Assembly (NCBI GenBank): GCA_001600695.1
Contig: BCKQ01000005.1
Coordinates: forward strand, 880,593-944,592
Origin: Ascoidea asiatica
Taxonomy: Eukaryota; Ascomycota; Saccharomycetes; Ascoideales; Ascoideaceae
Direction: 5' to 3'
DNA: 64,000 nucleotides
Positions 22,601 to 33,270 of this stretch are shown piece by piece. The notes beneath the pieces were generated by a model, which was not told where the DNA came from, ran no database searches, and saw only the letters and a list, made by a program, of their open reading frames with translations. Position numbers and translations under genes: made by a program. Each line of letters starts with the position of its first letter. Within the stretch, counting starts at the first letter, position 1.

Positions 22601-23141
22601 TTTGAATGGTACATTAGAATATGGTACATGTTTTGGAGGATCAAAATTAGAAGATATGTCAAAAATTTTAATTGATAAAGGATTTAGTTATTCAGGTAAA
22701 GATCAATTATATTCAGGTATTACTGGAGAATGTTTACAAGCATATATATTTTTTGGGCCAATTTATTATCAAAAATTAAAACATATGGTTATGGATAAGA
22801 TGCATGCAAGAGCAAGAGGACCAAGAGCAGTTTTAACAAGACAACCAACAGAAGGTAGAAGTAGAGATGGAGGATTAAGATTAGGAGAAATGGAAAGAGA
22901 TTGTGTTATAGCATATGGAGCATCACAATTATTATTAGAAAGATTAATGTTATCATCAGATGTTTTTGATGTTGATGTTTGTAATAAATGTGGATTGATG
23001 GGATTTCATGGATGGTGTAATACATGTAAAAATAGTGAAGAAGTTATAAAAATGAAAATGCCATATGCAGCAAAATTATTATTTCAAGAATTATTATCAA
23101 TGAATATAGCACCAAGATTAAGATTAGGAAATGCATTTTGA
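19629..23141 (+). CDS. RET1: RNA polymerase III second-largest subunit (Rpc128)
   Basis: A 1170-residue Rpb2/RpoB-class subunit; S. cerevisiae Ret1 has 1149. With Rpc160 it forms the active centre of RNA polymerase III, which makes tRNA, 5S and U6 RNA. Visible landmarks are the N-terminal [20 protein letters not shown], the [13 protein letters not shown] motif, the fork region [20 protein letters not shown], the catalytic-centre region [14 protein letters not shown], the [11 protein letters not shown] hybrid-binding motif, and the C-terminal anchor with [20 protein letters not shown] zinc ribbon with four Cys (CNKCG ... CNTCK) lies near residue 1117. Pol III-type features fit better than Pol II because of the length and the short LRLGNAF tail. 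Codon 620 is one of the rare in-frame CTGs. Confidence 0.95.
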   Translation: MPKGRRKGVTKTSSSKHSHTTVKDEAFNDLLQQKYKGKDICDPINTAEDKWNLLPAFLKVKGLVKQHLDSFNFFVDIDMKKIIEANQYIFSDVDPDFYLKYVDIRVGQKSIRQTSSKFTNKKAKQVPPKEINNPPHECRLRDLTYSAPIYVDIEYTRGRKIIMNRDLEIGRMPIMLRSTRCILEGLTDSKMAKLNECPKDPGGYFIVNGVERAILVQEQLSKNRIIVESDEKKNIVQASVTSSTHERKSKTYIVTKYNKIYLKHNSISEEIPIVIALKASGIISDLEILQMICGDDINYQDIFAINFEDPLKMNILTQKDALEYIGQRVKSIRRFNAPRLTPIQEGIECIANTIIAHISAENGLDLREKGLYMAIMTRRVIMAMHDSTMVDDRDYVGNKRLELAGQLMSLLFEDLFKKFNTDFKNNIDKALKKSNRVHEFDPLLSISVYSNYITSGLANSISTGNWSLKRFKMERAGVTHVLSRLSYISALGMMTRISSQFEKSRKVSGPRALQPSQFGMLCTSDTPEGEACGLVKNLALMTHITTDDEEETVTELCLNLGVEDIRYADYNSIFMGNNYGIYINGSIIGLTKLPKKFLRTFRKLRRSGKVSPFISIYANLYQRAIQIATDSGRICRPLIIVDKNGKSKVKADHLRKLKLGEWEFDDFLKNGLVEYLDVNEENDSFIALYEKDLVVGDTTHLEIEPFTVLGAVAGLIPYPHHNQSPRNTYQCAMGKQAIGAIAYNQFRRIDTLLYTMCYPQQPMVKTKTIELIEYDKLPAGQNATVAVMSYSGYDIEDALVLNKSSIDRGFGRCQTFRKETILLKRYSNHTKDIIAGVRVDDNGDPIWEHGTLGRDGLSEVGLRIKSGQIFANKSVPLNTAPGTGTSTEYRESPQIYRAPEPSYIDQVLLTETSGEQPLIKLLMRQTRRPELGDKFSSRHGQKGVCGIIINQEDLPFNDDGISPDIIMNPHGFPSRMTVGKMLELISGKAGVLNGTLEYGTCFGGSKLEDMSKILIDKGFSYSGKDQLYSGITGECLQAYIFFGPIYYQKLKHMVMDKMHARARGPRAVLTRQPTEGRSRDGGLRLGEMERDCVIAYGASQLLLERLMLSSDVFDVDVCNKCGLMGFHGWCNTCKNSEEVIKMKMPYAAKLLFQELLSMNIAPRLRLGNAF

Positions 23142-23307
23142 TTAATGATTGAAGGTCAAAATTCGATTTGAATTGAATTGAATTAAATTGAGTTGAATAA
23201 GTAAATAAATAAATCTATATATGTATATATATATATGTGAAAGTGAACAAATAATTAAATGAATAAAGAAATGAGAAATAAAGTAATATAAGTGAAGATT
23301 TTAGTTA

Positions 23308-23927
23308 TTAAGAAGGAGGTAATTTTGATTTATTTTCATAATGTGGTTGTTTTTCATAAGCATTTGGACTTGAAGGCCTTTTAATTTTTGAAATTTTATT
23401 ATTTTCACTATTATTTAGGTCTCTCTTATCAGAATTACTAAAATCATTTTGACTATTATCATGGTTATGATTATGATTACATTTGTTATTATGTTTATCA
23501 TGAGATTTAGGTAAATTATTATTTCTATTCAAAATTTCTTCATAATCAGAATCAGAATCAGAATTTGAATCCGAACTTGAATCTGAACCAGAATCTGGGG
23601 TACCGTCGAAATCTCTTTGAGGATGAAATATGCAGCATACTATTATATAAAATAATGTTAATATATGAAAACTTATGGTTAAATTGAATAAAATTGAATA
23701 AGTTATAGAATATACATACTTTTTGTCTTTTTTTTATTCATATGTTCGTTATCTACAGTTTCCTCAGCCCATGATACATGAGGTCTTGTAGGAGTATTTC
23801 TTCTTATTGAATCAGCAGTGGCGTTCGAGTTATGTCTGAGAATCAAATGAGGAGCATCATCAGAATGCTGCTGAATTGTTATTGTCGAAGAAGAAGGTAG
23901 AGTTTGTTCTCTTGTTTGATAAGGCAT
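23308..23927 (-). CDS. YPI1: Type 1 phosphatase inhibitor Ypi1, spliced
   Basis: Two exons, 23927-23720 and 23639-23308, encode 179 residues. The 80-base intron has donor GTATGT (from 23719), branch-like TATTAAC (23663-23657) and acceptor TAG (ends 23640); the Ile codon is split. Exon 1 ends in the conserved block RPHVSWAEETVDNEHMNKKK, which carries the RVxW-type phosphatase-binding motif; splicing continues it as TKICCIFHPQRDF, the family's Cys-rich continuation. A poly Ser/Asp/Asn stretch and the conserved SPNAYEKQPHYE follow. Ypi1 binds and regulates Glc7, the PP1 catalytic subunit, mainly in the nucleus (family knowledge). The gene diverges from NPY1. Confidence 0.9.
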
Positions 23928-24401
23928 TGCTATTGTTATGTATAATTGACTTGATTTAGTTGAATGAATATGAATTAAAATGGGAGTAATAATAATAGAA
24001 GTAGAATAAAGATTGTTTCGATTTTTGCTGTTTTATAAGCAAGCAAGGAGAAGAAGATGATCAACAAAAGAGGAAGAACAGAAGAAAAGAAGATGGTGCA
24101 CCAGACGAGACTTCTCCGGCAGCAGCAACACCGCCACATTAAGATCCGACAGCACCGCCACTCAAAAAAACGGATCGCAAGGCTTGAAAAATTAAGAAGA
24201 TCCGTTAGTTTGGTCTCATTTGTATTTTTTGGGTTTTATTACTAATTGTAATTTCAATTACTAATAGATCTATTATCTATCAGCAATAGATTATATAAAG
24301 ACAAAGATAGATAATTATAATAAAGATAGAAGAATTAGAAGAAATATAATAGATAGAATTATCAATCTACTCAATTACTTCGATTGAAGCATAAAATCAA
24401 A
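23928..24401. other. Divergent promoter of YPI1 and NPY1
   Basis: A somewhat GC-richer patch (24.06-24.21 kb) lies in the middle, with AT-rich flanks on both sides. The short frame open through it is Arg/Lys-rich and not recognisable. Confidence 0.5.
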
Positions 24402-25715
24402 ATGAATTCAATTTTTTTTGGGTATGAAGCCTTGAATAGAGTTTCTTTCTTGAGAAATGATTTAAAATTCATAAAATCATGTATTGAATTCAATGGAACA
24501 AAATTAATTTTTTTAAAAAATTTAAATCCAATTTTAATTGCAACAAATTTTAATAAAGATAAAAATGATAAATATATTAAAGATATGAAAAATATTAAAA
24601 ATTTAGAATTGTTTAAATTAGATATTAATAAAAATTTAAAAATTAAAAATTATTTATCAAATTGGAATAATTTACATATCAATTTATCAAATTATATTTT
24701 AAATGATCAAAATAATTCAAAAGAATATTTAAAAATTAAAAATGATTTATTAAATTATTCAAATATTTTATTCTTAGGTCTTGATGATTCAACTAATTTA
24801 GATAATAGCTCAAAAAATAACTTTATATATAATAAAGCTTATAAAGGTATACCATATTTTGCAATTGATATTACAAATAATACTTTTTTGAATAATGAAA
24901 TTAAAGATATTTTATTAAATACAAATCTTGATAGTAATCATTTATATCTTGATGATAATAATGAATTTATTGGTAATAAATTTAATTTCTTTGATCATTT
25001 AAAATTTTTAAATAACTTTAATGCTTCAATATTTTCTCAATCAAAAATGTATTTTGATTGGTTAAATAAAAATAAATTTTGTTCATCATGTGGTAATAAA
25101 ATAATTTCAATAAATTCAGGTAATAAATTATTTTGTACAAATGAGATTAAGGAAAATTGTTTAGAAAAATCAAAAAAATTTTCAAATTTATCATTTCCAA
25201 GAATTGATACTGCAATTATAACTTCAATAACAAATTTTAAAAATGATAAAATTTTATTAGCAAACAATAAAAAATTTCCATCAAGAAAATTATATACAAA
25301 TATTGCTGGTTTTTTAGAACCTGCAGAAACTTTAGAATCTTGTATAAAAAGAGAAATTTGGGAAGAAACAAATATTATTTCAAATAAAATTATTATTAAT
25401 ATTACTCAACCTTGGCCATATCCTGCAACTTTAATGGTTGGTTGTATAGCATTTGTTGAATTTAATAATAATGATGAAATTATTAACCTTGGTCATGATC
25501 CTGAATTATATGATGCTAAATGGTTTGATTGTTCATTTATTAAAGAATTAATTGAAAATAGAAAAAAATTGGAATCCTCAAAAGATGAAAATGAAATTGA
25601 ATTGCTCAAATCCAAAACTGAAAATGAAATTATGTTGCCTCCAGTTGGTACAATTGCCTTTGAATTGATTAAAAATGTAGTTTATGGAAACTATCATAAT
25701 TCAAATCATCTGTAA
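24402..25715 (+). CDS. NPY1: NADH diphosphatase (Nudix), Npy1
   Basis: A 437-residue NudC-type hydrolase that cleaves NADH and related dinucleotides to mononucleotides, peroxisomal in S. cerevisiae. The first ATG in frame is 24402 (a TTG six codons earlier is not used). A zinc ribbon CSSCG ... LFC ... C begins near residue 226. The Nudix box starts at Gly 303 (GFLEPAETLESCIKREIWEE) and keeps the catalytic REIWEE; the usual late Gly is Asn. QPWPYPATLM is the NADH-specific motif of the subfamily. The C-terminus is NHL, close to a type 1 peroxisomal signal but with Asn in the first place. The N-terminal half is Asn/Lys-rich and divergent. Confidence 0.9.
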   Translation: MNSIFFGYEALNRVSFLRNDLKFIKSCIEFNGTKLIFLKNLNPILIATNFNKDKNDKYIKDMKNIKNLELFKLDINKNLKIKNYLSNWNNLHINLSNYILNDQNNSKEYLKIKNDLLNYSNILFLGLDDSTNLDNSSKNNFIYNKAYKGIPYFAIDITNNTFLNNEIKDILLNTNLDSNHLYLDDNNEFIGNKFNFFDHLKFLNNFNASIFSQSKMYFDWLNKNKFCSSCGNKIISINSGNKLFCTNEIKENCLEKSKKFSNLSFPRIDTAIITSITNFKNDKILLANNKKFPSRKLYTNIAGFLEPAETLESCIKREIWEETNIISNKIIINITQPWPYPATLMVGCIAFVEFNNNDEIINLGHDPELYDAKWFDCSFIKELIENRKKLESSKDENEIELLKSKTENEIMLPPVGTIAFELIKNVVYGNYHNSNHL

Positions 25716-27829
<2,114 letters not shown>

Positions 27830-28319
27830 TAGAAACTAAAAAGTTAAAAATTAAAAATCAATAAACATTAAGTCATCTTATTATCATTTTATCTATAATT
27901 ATCATTATCTTATCATTATCATTATCATTATCTTATCAATATCATCTTTTATCGTCTATAATATAATAATACAATAATAATGTAAGTTAATATACTGAGT
28001 AGTAGTTTTACAATAGAGAAGACCCACAACCACGGCGATTATAGTCACGTGGTATGCTCCTGTAGCAATTTCAAATTTCAAATTTCAAAATAACCCTGAA
28101 GAAATCACCGGCACCAACAAGAACAGTGCTGTAGCACAGTCAGTGGTGGTAATCGTAGCAGAAGTAGCAGAAGTAGCAGCAGTAGCAGCAGAAGAACCAC
28201 TGTTTTTGTAACTCGGTGGTTGATGTTATTTGACACTGACTGATTGCTGGTAATAATCACTGGAATAACACATCAATTAAGACTTAACTTCACTTGACTT
28301 ACTTACTTACTTTGCTAAA
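27830..28319. other. Promoter region of CHP1
   Basis: TTATCA repeats follow the kinase stop. A GC-richer stretch (28.02-28.22 kb) then holds CACGTG at 28046-28051 and a GTAGCAGAA/GCAGCA trinucleotide-type repeat (about 28145-28195). No gene is seen. Confidence 0.5.
28046..28051. promoter_or_regulatory. CACGTG box
   Basis: Perfect CACGTG in the context GTCACGTGG, the preferred Cbf1 context, 270 bases upstream of CHP1. Confidence 0.45.
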
Positions 28320-28769
28320 ATGTCTGTGACTGCTGCTGGGTTCAATGCTGAAGAAGCTGATAATCTCGAAGATATCGAAAAACAATTTGCTGTCAAAGCA
28401 GTACAACAAGCTGAAGTATTTTGGAACTTACTTACAAAAATCCCAGGTTCAAAATTAAAATTAACAAAATATGATGATGAATTATATGATGCTTTAATTA
28501 ATGAATTTCCAGAATATAAAAATAAAGATTATCTTTTAAATATTGATGAAAATGATTTAAAAAATCATAAATCAAAAGAAAAATGGAGATTATTTATTAA
28601 AAATTTTGAAAAAAAAATTCAAGATTATAATTTTGGTACTTTATTAAGAACAAATTCAAATTCAGAATATGATCAACATGGTACTATTTTCGTCTTAAGA
28701 GTTCAATTTTATTGTATTGAAATTTGTAGAAATAAATATGGTCTTAATGATTGGATATCCAAACAATAA
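28320..28769 (+). CDS. CHP1: eEF1A folding chaperone Chp1 (PBDC1 family)
   Basis: A 149-residue member of the PBDC1 family (yeast YPL225W), shown in yeast to assist folding of newly made eEF1A in the cytosol (family knowledge). The conserved pieces are present: AVQQAEVFWNLLTKI near the start, LTKYDDELYDALINEFPEY, KEKWRLFIKNFEKKIQDYNFG, and the C-terminal RVQFYCIEICRNKYGLND. Length matches the family (146 in S. cerevisiae). The first 20 residues are acidic and variable. Confidence 0.9.
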   Translation: MSVTAAGFNAEEADNLEDIEKQFAVKAVQQAEVFWNLLTKIPGSKLKLTKYDDELYDALINEFPEYKNKDYLLNIDENDLKNHKSKEKWRLFIKNFEKKIQDYNFGTLLRTNSNSEYDQHGTIFVLRVQFYCIEICRNKYGLNDWISKQ

Positions 28770-29269
28770 TCAATAACCTCTCATTCATTCATTCAATCAT
28801 CTTTTTCTTCTTCTTTTTATATTTCTCTTCTTCTTCTTCTCTTTCTTCTCAATTCAATAAATGCTCATCTTTAATCAAAATTATCTTTTTTTTTTTTATT
28901 TTTTTAATAAAATTTTAATAAAAAATTTGACTTCGCACACATGCGCGCCACACCACGTCCATATACTTCCTACTACATTCATCTGCGTCTTTCTGCTTTT
29001 CTTTAATATTTTTTTTTTTCTTTGCCCTTTTGAAAATTTTCTTTTTCAAGTAAAATTTCTTTTTAATTATCAAATAACTCAATAATAATTTGATAGCCAA
29101 ATAATAATATTAATCATAGACATATAAAAGAAATATCCCCTATATACTTTCTTAATATATTATATATATATATTTATAAATTTTTCATATATTTTCTATA
29201 CTTTCTTACATTTGATATTCATTATCAATCTTATTACATTTATATCCATATATATTTATATTTATTAAG
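28770..29269. other. Intergenic, CHP1 to NEW1
   Basis: A polypyrimidine stretch after the CHP1 stop is followed by a small GC-richer patch (28.93-29.0 kb) and an AT-rich promoter with TATATATATA at about 29160-29172. Short frames on both strands are low complexity. Confidence 0.5.
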
Positions 29270-32200
29270 ATGCCTCCGAAAGTAGAAAACGACTCAAAAA
29301 AGAGTCCAAATCAAAATAATAGAAAAAATAAAGGTCGTAAATTAAATTTAAATAATGATCTTGATTCAATAATAAGTAATAATAATAATAACAATCATTA
29401 TCAACAACAACCAGTACTTAATAGTGCTTATGGTTCTCCAGTTGGTTTTCAATCAAATGGTTTAAGATCTTCAAATCAAAATCAATCTTTTCAAAGTTAT
29501 ATGAATCAACAAAATCAACAACAAGCCAATTTAAATAAACCTTTTCATCGTAATCAAAAAAAGAAATATTCTAATAATTCTCAACCAAATAGTAATTTAG
29601 TTTCTCCTTCAAGTTCAACAACTTCTTTAACTTCTTTAAATTCAACAACTTCTTTAAATTCTTTAAATTCAACATCTTCTTTAAATTCTTTAGATACTTC
29701 ATTATCAAAATTAAATTTAACTCCAATTTCTGATTTAATTAATGAATTTTTATATGTTAATTCAATTTCTGAAATTAAAAAAATTTGTAATAAAATTATT
29801 CAAAAAATTTTAAATTCAACAATTGAAAATAAATTAAATTTAATTGAAATTTGGAATTTAAATTTAATTATTAAAACTTTATCAAAAAATAAAAATAAAA
29901 ATTCAATTCTTATCAAAGAATCTTCTTTAATTCTTTTACAAACTTTAATTAAAAATTTATCAATTTATAATCCAAATGAATTATATTTTATAAAATTTTT
30001 AAATATAGTTTTAGATTTATTAAATGAAAAAGAAAATAATTTAAAAAGATCAACTCAATTAACTATAGATTTAATTTATAATTCAATTCCAATTCAAGCT
30101 TTATCTTCAATTTTATTACCTTTATTATTAAATTATTTAAAATCTTCGGCAAAATGGATTTGTAAAATTGGTGCTTTAAAATTAATTAATAAAATTATTG
30201 AAGATTCTCCAAATGATTTATTAGAATTTCAATTTTATGATACAATTCCAATTTTAACTGATATGGTAACTGATTTTAAACCAGAATTAGCTGAAATGGG
30301 TAAAAAAACAATTAATAATTTTGTTAATATTTTAGATAATTTAGATCTTAAAAATAAATATCCAATAATTACTGAAACTTTAGCAAATCCAAAAAAAGTT
30401 CCTGATTGTATAAAAGATTTATCTTCAATTACTTTTGTTGCTGAAGTTACTGAACCTGCTCTTTCTTTATTAGTACCAATTTTACATAGATCTATAACTT
30501 TATCGAATTCTTCTCAAGAACAATTAAGAAAAACTGTTATAATTATTGAAAATTTAACAAGATTAGTTAATAATAGAAGAGAAATTGAAAAATTTATACC
30601 AATTTTATTACCTTCTGTTAAAAAAATTGTTGATAATGCTTCTTTACCTGAAGTTAGAGAATTAGGTGCAAAAGCTTTAAGTGTTATTGAAGATGCTAAT
30701 AATCAAAAAGATGATCATAAATTTCATGGTATCATTGATTTAGATACTTCAAAAGATTTAATTAAAGATAAAATTATTGATAATGATTTATTACTTAATT
30801 ATCTTGGTACAATTATTCAATGTGATGCAAATGTTAATGATTGGAAAAGACTTCAAGAATTCCTTGAACAATGTTTTCAAGTTATTGATAAAAATGATAA
30901 TTCTTCTGAAAATTTAGAACAAGAACTATATATTCCTGAACTTATATTTTCTTCTGAAGATGAAAAAAAAAATTATATTGATTCTGTTATATCAAAATTA
31001 AGAATTATTTTTCATGTACCTGTAAAATCTTCTTTAGATGATGGTATCGAAATTGTTAATGCCGATTTTTCTTTAGCTTATGGTAGTAGAATGTTATTAA
31101 ATAAAACTAATTTACGTTTACTTAAAGGTCATAGATATGGTTTATGTGGTAGAAATGGTGCAGGTAAATCAACTTTAATGAGAGCTATTGCAAATGGTCA
31201 ATTAGAAGGTTTTCCATCAAAAGATGAACTTAAAACTTGTTTTGTTGAACATAAATTACAAGGTTCTGAAGCTGATCTTGATCTTGTTAGTTTTATTGCT
31301 CAAGATGAAGAACTTCAAAATGTTTCAAGAGATGAAATTTCTAAAGCTCTTGAAGAAGTTGGTTTTAATGATGAAAGAAGAGCTCAAAAAGTTGGTTCAT
31401 TATCTGGTGGTTGGAAAATGAAATTAGAACTTGGTAGAGCTATGCTTATGAAAGCTGATGTTCTTTTATTAGATGAACCTACTAATCATTTAGATGTTTC
31501 TAATGTCAAATGGTTAGAAGATTATCTTATAAGTCATTTAGAAATAACTTCATTAATTGTTTCCCATGACTCCGGTTTCTTAGATATTGTTTGTTCTGAT
31601 ATTATTCATTATGAAAATAAAAAATTAGTTAATTATAAAGGTAATCTTTCTGATTTTGTTAAAACTAATCCAGAAGGAAAATCTTATTATACTCTTACTG
31701 ATTCTAATGTTAAAATGGCTTTCCCAGCTCCTGGTATGCTTGCAGGTGTTAAATCAAATACAAGAGCTGTTGCTAAAATGACTGATGTAACATTTACTTA
31801 TCCAGGTGGAACAAAACCATCTTTATCTAATGTATCTTGTGCTTTATCATTATCTTCAAGAGTTGCTATTTTAGGTCCAAATGGTGCCGGTAAATCAACT
31901 TTGATAAAACTTTTGACTGGAGAGTTAGTTCCTCAACAAGGAACTGTAGAAAAACATCCAAATTTAAGAATTGGTTATATTGCACAACATGCTTTACAAT
32001 ATGTCGAACAGCATAAAGAAATAACAGCTGTTCAATATTTACAATGGAGATATAGATTTGGTGAAGATAGAGAAGTTTTATTAAAAGAATCTCGTAAAAT
32101 ATCGTCAGAAGAAGAAAAGAAAATGATGGAGCATGAATTTGAAATTGATGACGGACGTGGAAAAAGAGCTATTGAAGCAGTCGTCGGTAGACAAAAATTA

Positions 32201-32932
32201 AAAAAATCATTCCGTTATGAAATTAAATGGAAATTTTGGTTACCTAAATATAATTCATGGGTAAGTAGAGAAAAACTTATCGAAGAAGGTTTTTCAAAGC
32301 TTGTTCAAAAATTCGATGATCATGAATCATCTAGAGAAGGTCTTAGTGGTCTTGGTTTTAGAGATTCTTCTATAAAAGGAAATGTTGTAAAACATTTCGA
32401 AGATGTTGGATTAGATGGTGATATTGCTGAACATACTCCATTAGGCTCATTATCTGGAGGTCAACTTGTTAAAGTTGTCATTGCTGGAGCAATGTGGAAT
32501 AATCCTCATTTATTGGTTTTAGATGAACCTACAAATTATCTTGATAGAGATTCCTTAGGAGGTCTTGCTGTTGCAATCAGAGATTGGAGTGGTGGTGTTG
32601 TAATGATATCCCATAACAATGAGTTTGTTGGATCTTTATGTCCTGAACAATGGGTTGTTGAAAATGGTACTGTTGTTAATAAAGCCATTAAAGCAATTGA
32701 TGAAAATAACTTTGAAGATGGTGGTCATGGAAAACTTGCTAATAGAGCCTTAAATGCTCACATTACTGTTGATAATGATGATTCACCTGCAAATATCAAA
32801 GTCAGAACTAGAAAGAAGAAAATGACTAGAAACGAGAAAAAAGCAAGAGATGAAAGAAGACGTCTCAGATACATAGAATGGTTGTCAAGTCCAAAAGGTA
32901 CACCAAAACCTGTTAATTCTGATTCAGAATAA
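29270..32932 (+). CDS. NEW1: ABCF translation factor New1 (eEF3-like)
   Basis: A 1220-residue eEF3-type ATPase (S. cerevisiae New1, 1196). Instead of eEF3's N-terminus it has a Gln/Asn-rich prion-like leader (about 30-100) and a Ser/Thr/Leu repeat zone. A HEAT-repeat region follows, then ABC cassette 1 (GRNGAGKST; LSGGW; LLLDEPTNHLD) and ABC cassette 2 (GPNGAGKST; LSGGQ; LVLDEPTNYLD). Cassette 2 carries the chromodomain-like insert (YEIKWKFWLPKYNSWVSRE) unique to eEF3/New1. A basic tail (VRTRKKKMTRNEKKARDERR) probably contacts rRNA. New1 helps termination and ribosome recycling at particular C-terminal codons (family knowledge). Canonical eEF3 would lack the QN-rich leader. Confidence 0.92.
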   Translation: MPPKVENDSKKSPNQNNRKNKGRKLNLNNDLDSIISNNNNNNHYQQQPVLNSAYGSPVGFQSNGLRSSNQNQSFQSYMNQQNQQQANLNKPFHRNQKKKYSNNSQPNSNLVSPSSSTTSLTSLNSTTSLNSLNSTSSLNSLDTSLSKLNLTPISDLINEFLYVNSISEIKKICNKIIQKILNSTIENKLNLIEIWNLNLIIKTLSKNKNKNSILIKESSLILLQTLIKNLSIYNPNELYFIKFLNIVLDLLNEKENNLKRSTQLTIDLIYNSIPIQALSSILLPLLLNYLKSSAKWICKIGALKLINKIIEDSPNDLLEFQFYDTIPILTDMVTDFKPELAEMGKKTINNFVNILDNLDLKNKYPIITETLANPKKVPDCIKDLSSITFVAEVTEPALSLLVPILHRSITLSNSSQEQLRKTVIIIENLTRLVNNRREIEKFIPILLPSVKKIVDNASLPEVRELGAKALSVIEDANNQKDDHKFHGIIDLDTSKDLIKDKIIDNDLLLNYLGTIIQCDANVNDWKRLQEFLEQCFQVIDKNDNSSENLEQELYIPELIFSSEDEKKNYIDSVISKLRIIFHVPVKSSLDDGIEIVNADFSLAYGSRMLLNKTNLRLLKGHRYGLCGRNGAGKSTLMRAIANGQLEGFPSKDELKTCFVEHKLQGSEADLDLVSFIAQDEELQNVSRDEISKALEEVGFNDERRAQKVGSLSGGWKMKLELGRAMLMKADVLLLDEPTNHLDVSNVKWLEDYLISHLEITSLIVSHDSGFLDIVCSDIIHYENKKLVNYKGNLSDFVKTNPEGKSYYTLTDSNVKMAFPAPGMLAGVKSNTRAVAKMTDVTFTYPGGTKPSLSNVSCALSLSSRVAILGPNGAGKSTLIKLLTGELVPQQGTVEKHPNLRIGYIAQHALQYVEQHKEITAVQYLQWRYRFGEDREVLLKESRKISSEEEKKMMEHEFEIDDGRGKRAIEAVVGRQKLKKSFRYEIKWKFWLPKYNSWVSREKLIEEGFSKLVQKFDDHESSREGLSGLGFRDSSIKGNVVKHFEDVGLDGDIAEHTPLGSLSGGQLVKVVIAGAMWNNPHLLVLDEPTNYLDRDSLGGLAVAIRDWSGGVVMISHNNEFVGSLCPEQWVVENGTVVNKAIKAIDENNFEDGGHGKLANRALNAHITVDNDDSPANIKVRTRKKKMTRNEKKARDERRRLRYIEWLSSPKGTPKPVNSDSE

Positions 32933-33270
32933 TACCTCTTGCATGTTCGAAATTGTGATTTAAAAGTTATAATACTACTCTTTTTATATTTGTGTTTTTT
33001 TATTTCTTCAAACCTTTTTATTTCTACTTTTTTACTATAGCTTCCTTTTTGATAGATAATATATAATTCATATACTTGGCTCAAATTCCAATAGATAGAA
33101 GCATTAATTCAATATTCAATCAAAGCATTAAAATTTTTCAAATAAGTAAATAAACTATTGTTTATAAAACTATAAAAATAAATGTAAAAACAAAATAAAA
33201 GAGAAAAAAACCATTATACAAGCGTTGCAATAAAAAAAAATATATAAGATATAAAAAATAAACAAGAAAA
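32933..33270. other. Convergent 3' intergenic region NEW1/GLT1
   Basis: AT-rich sequence between two stop codons, with A- and T-runs. No feature is seen; a frame on the minus strand overlaps the end of NEW1 and is a shadow. Confidence 0.6.

Noticed and set aside
24057-24245. 62-codon Arg/Lys-rich frame between YPI1 and NPY1
   Set aside because: Low complexity, promoter position, no known relative.
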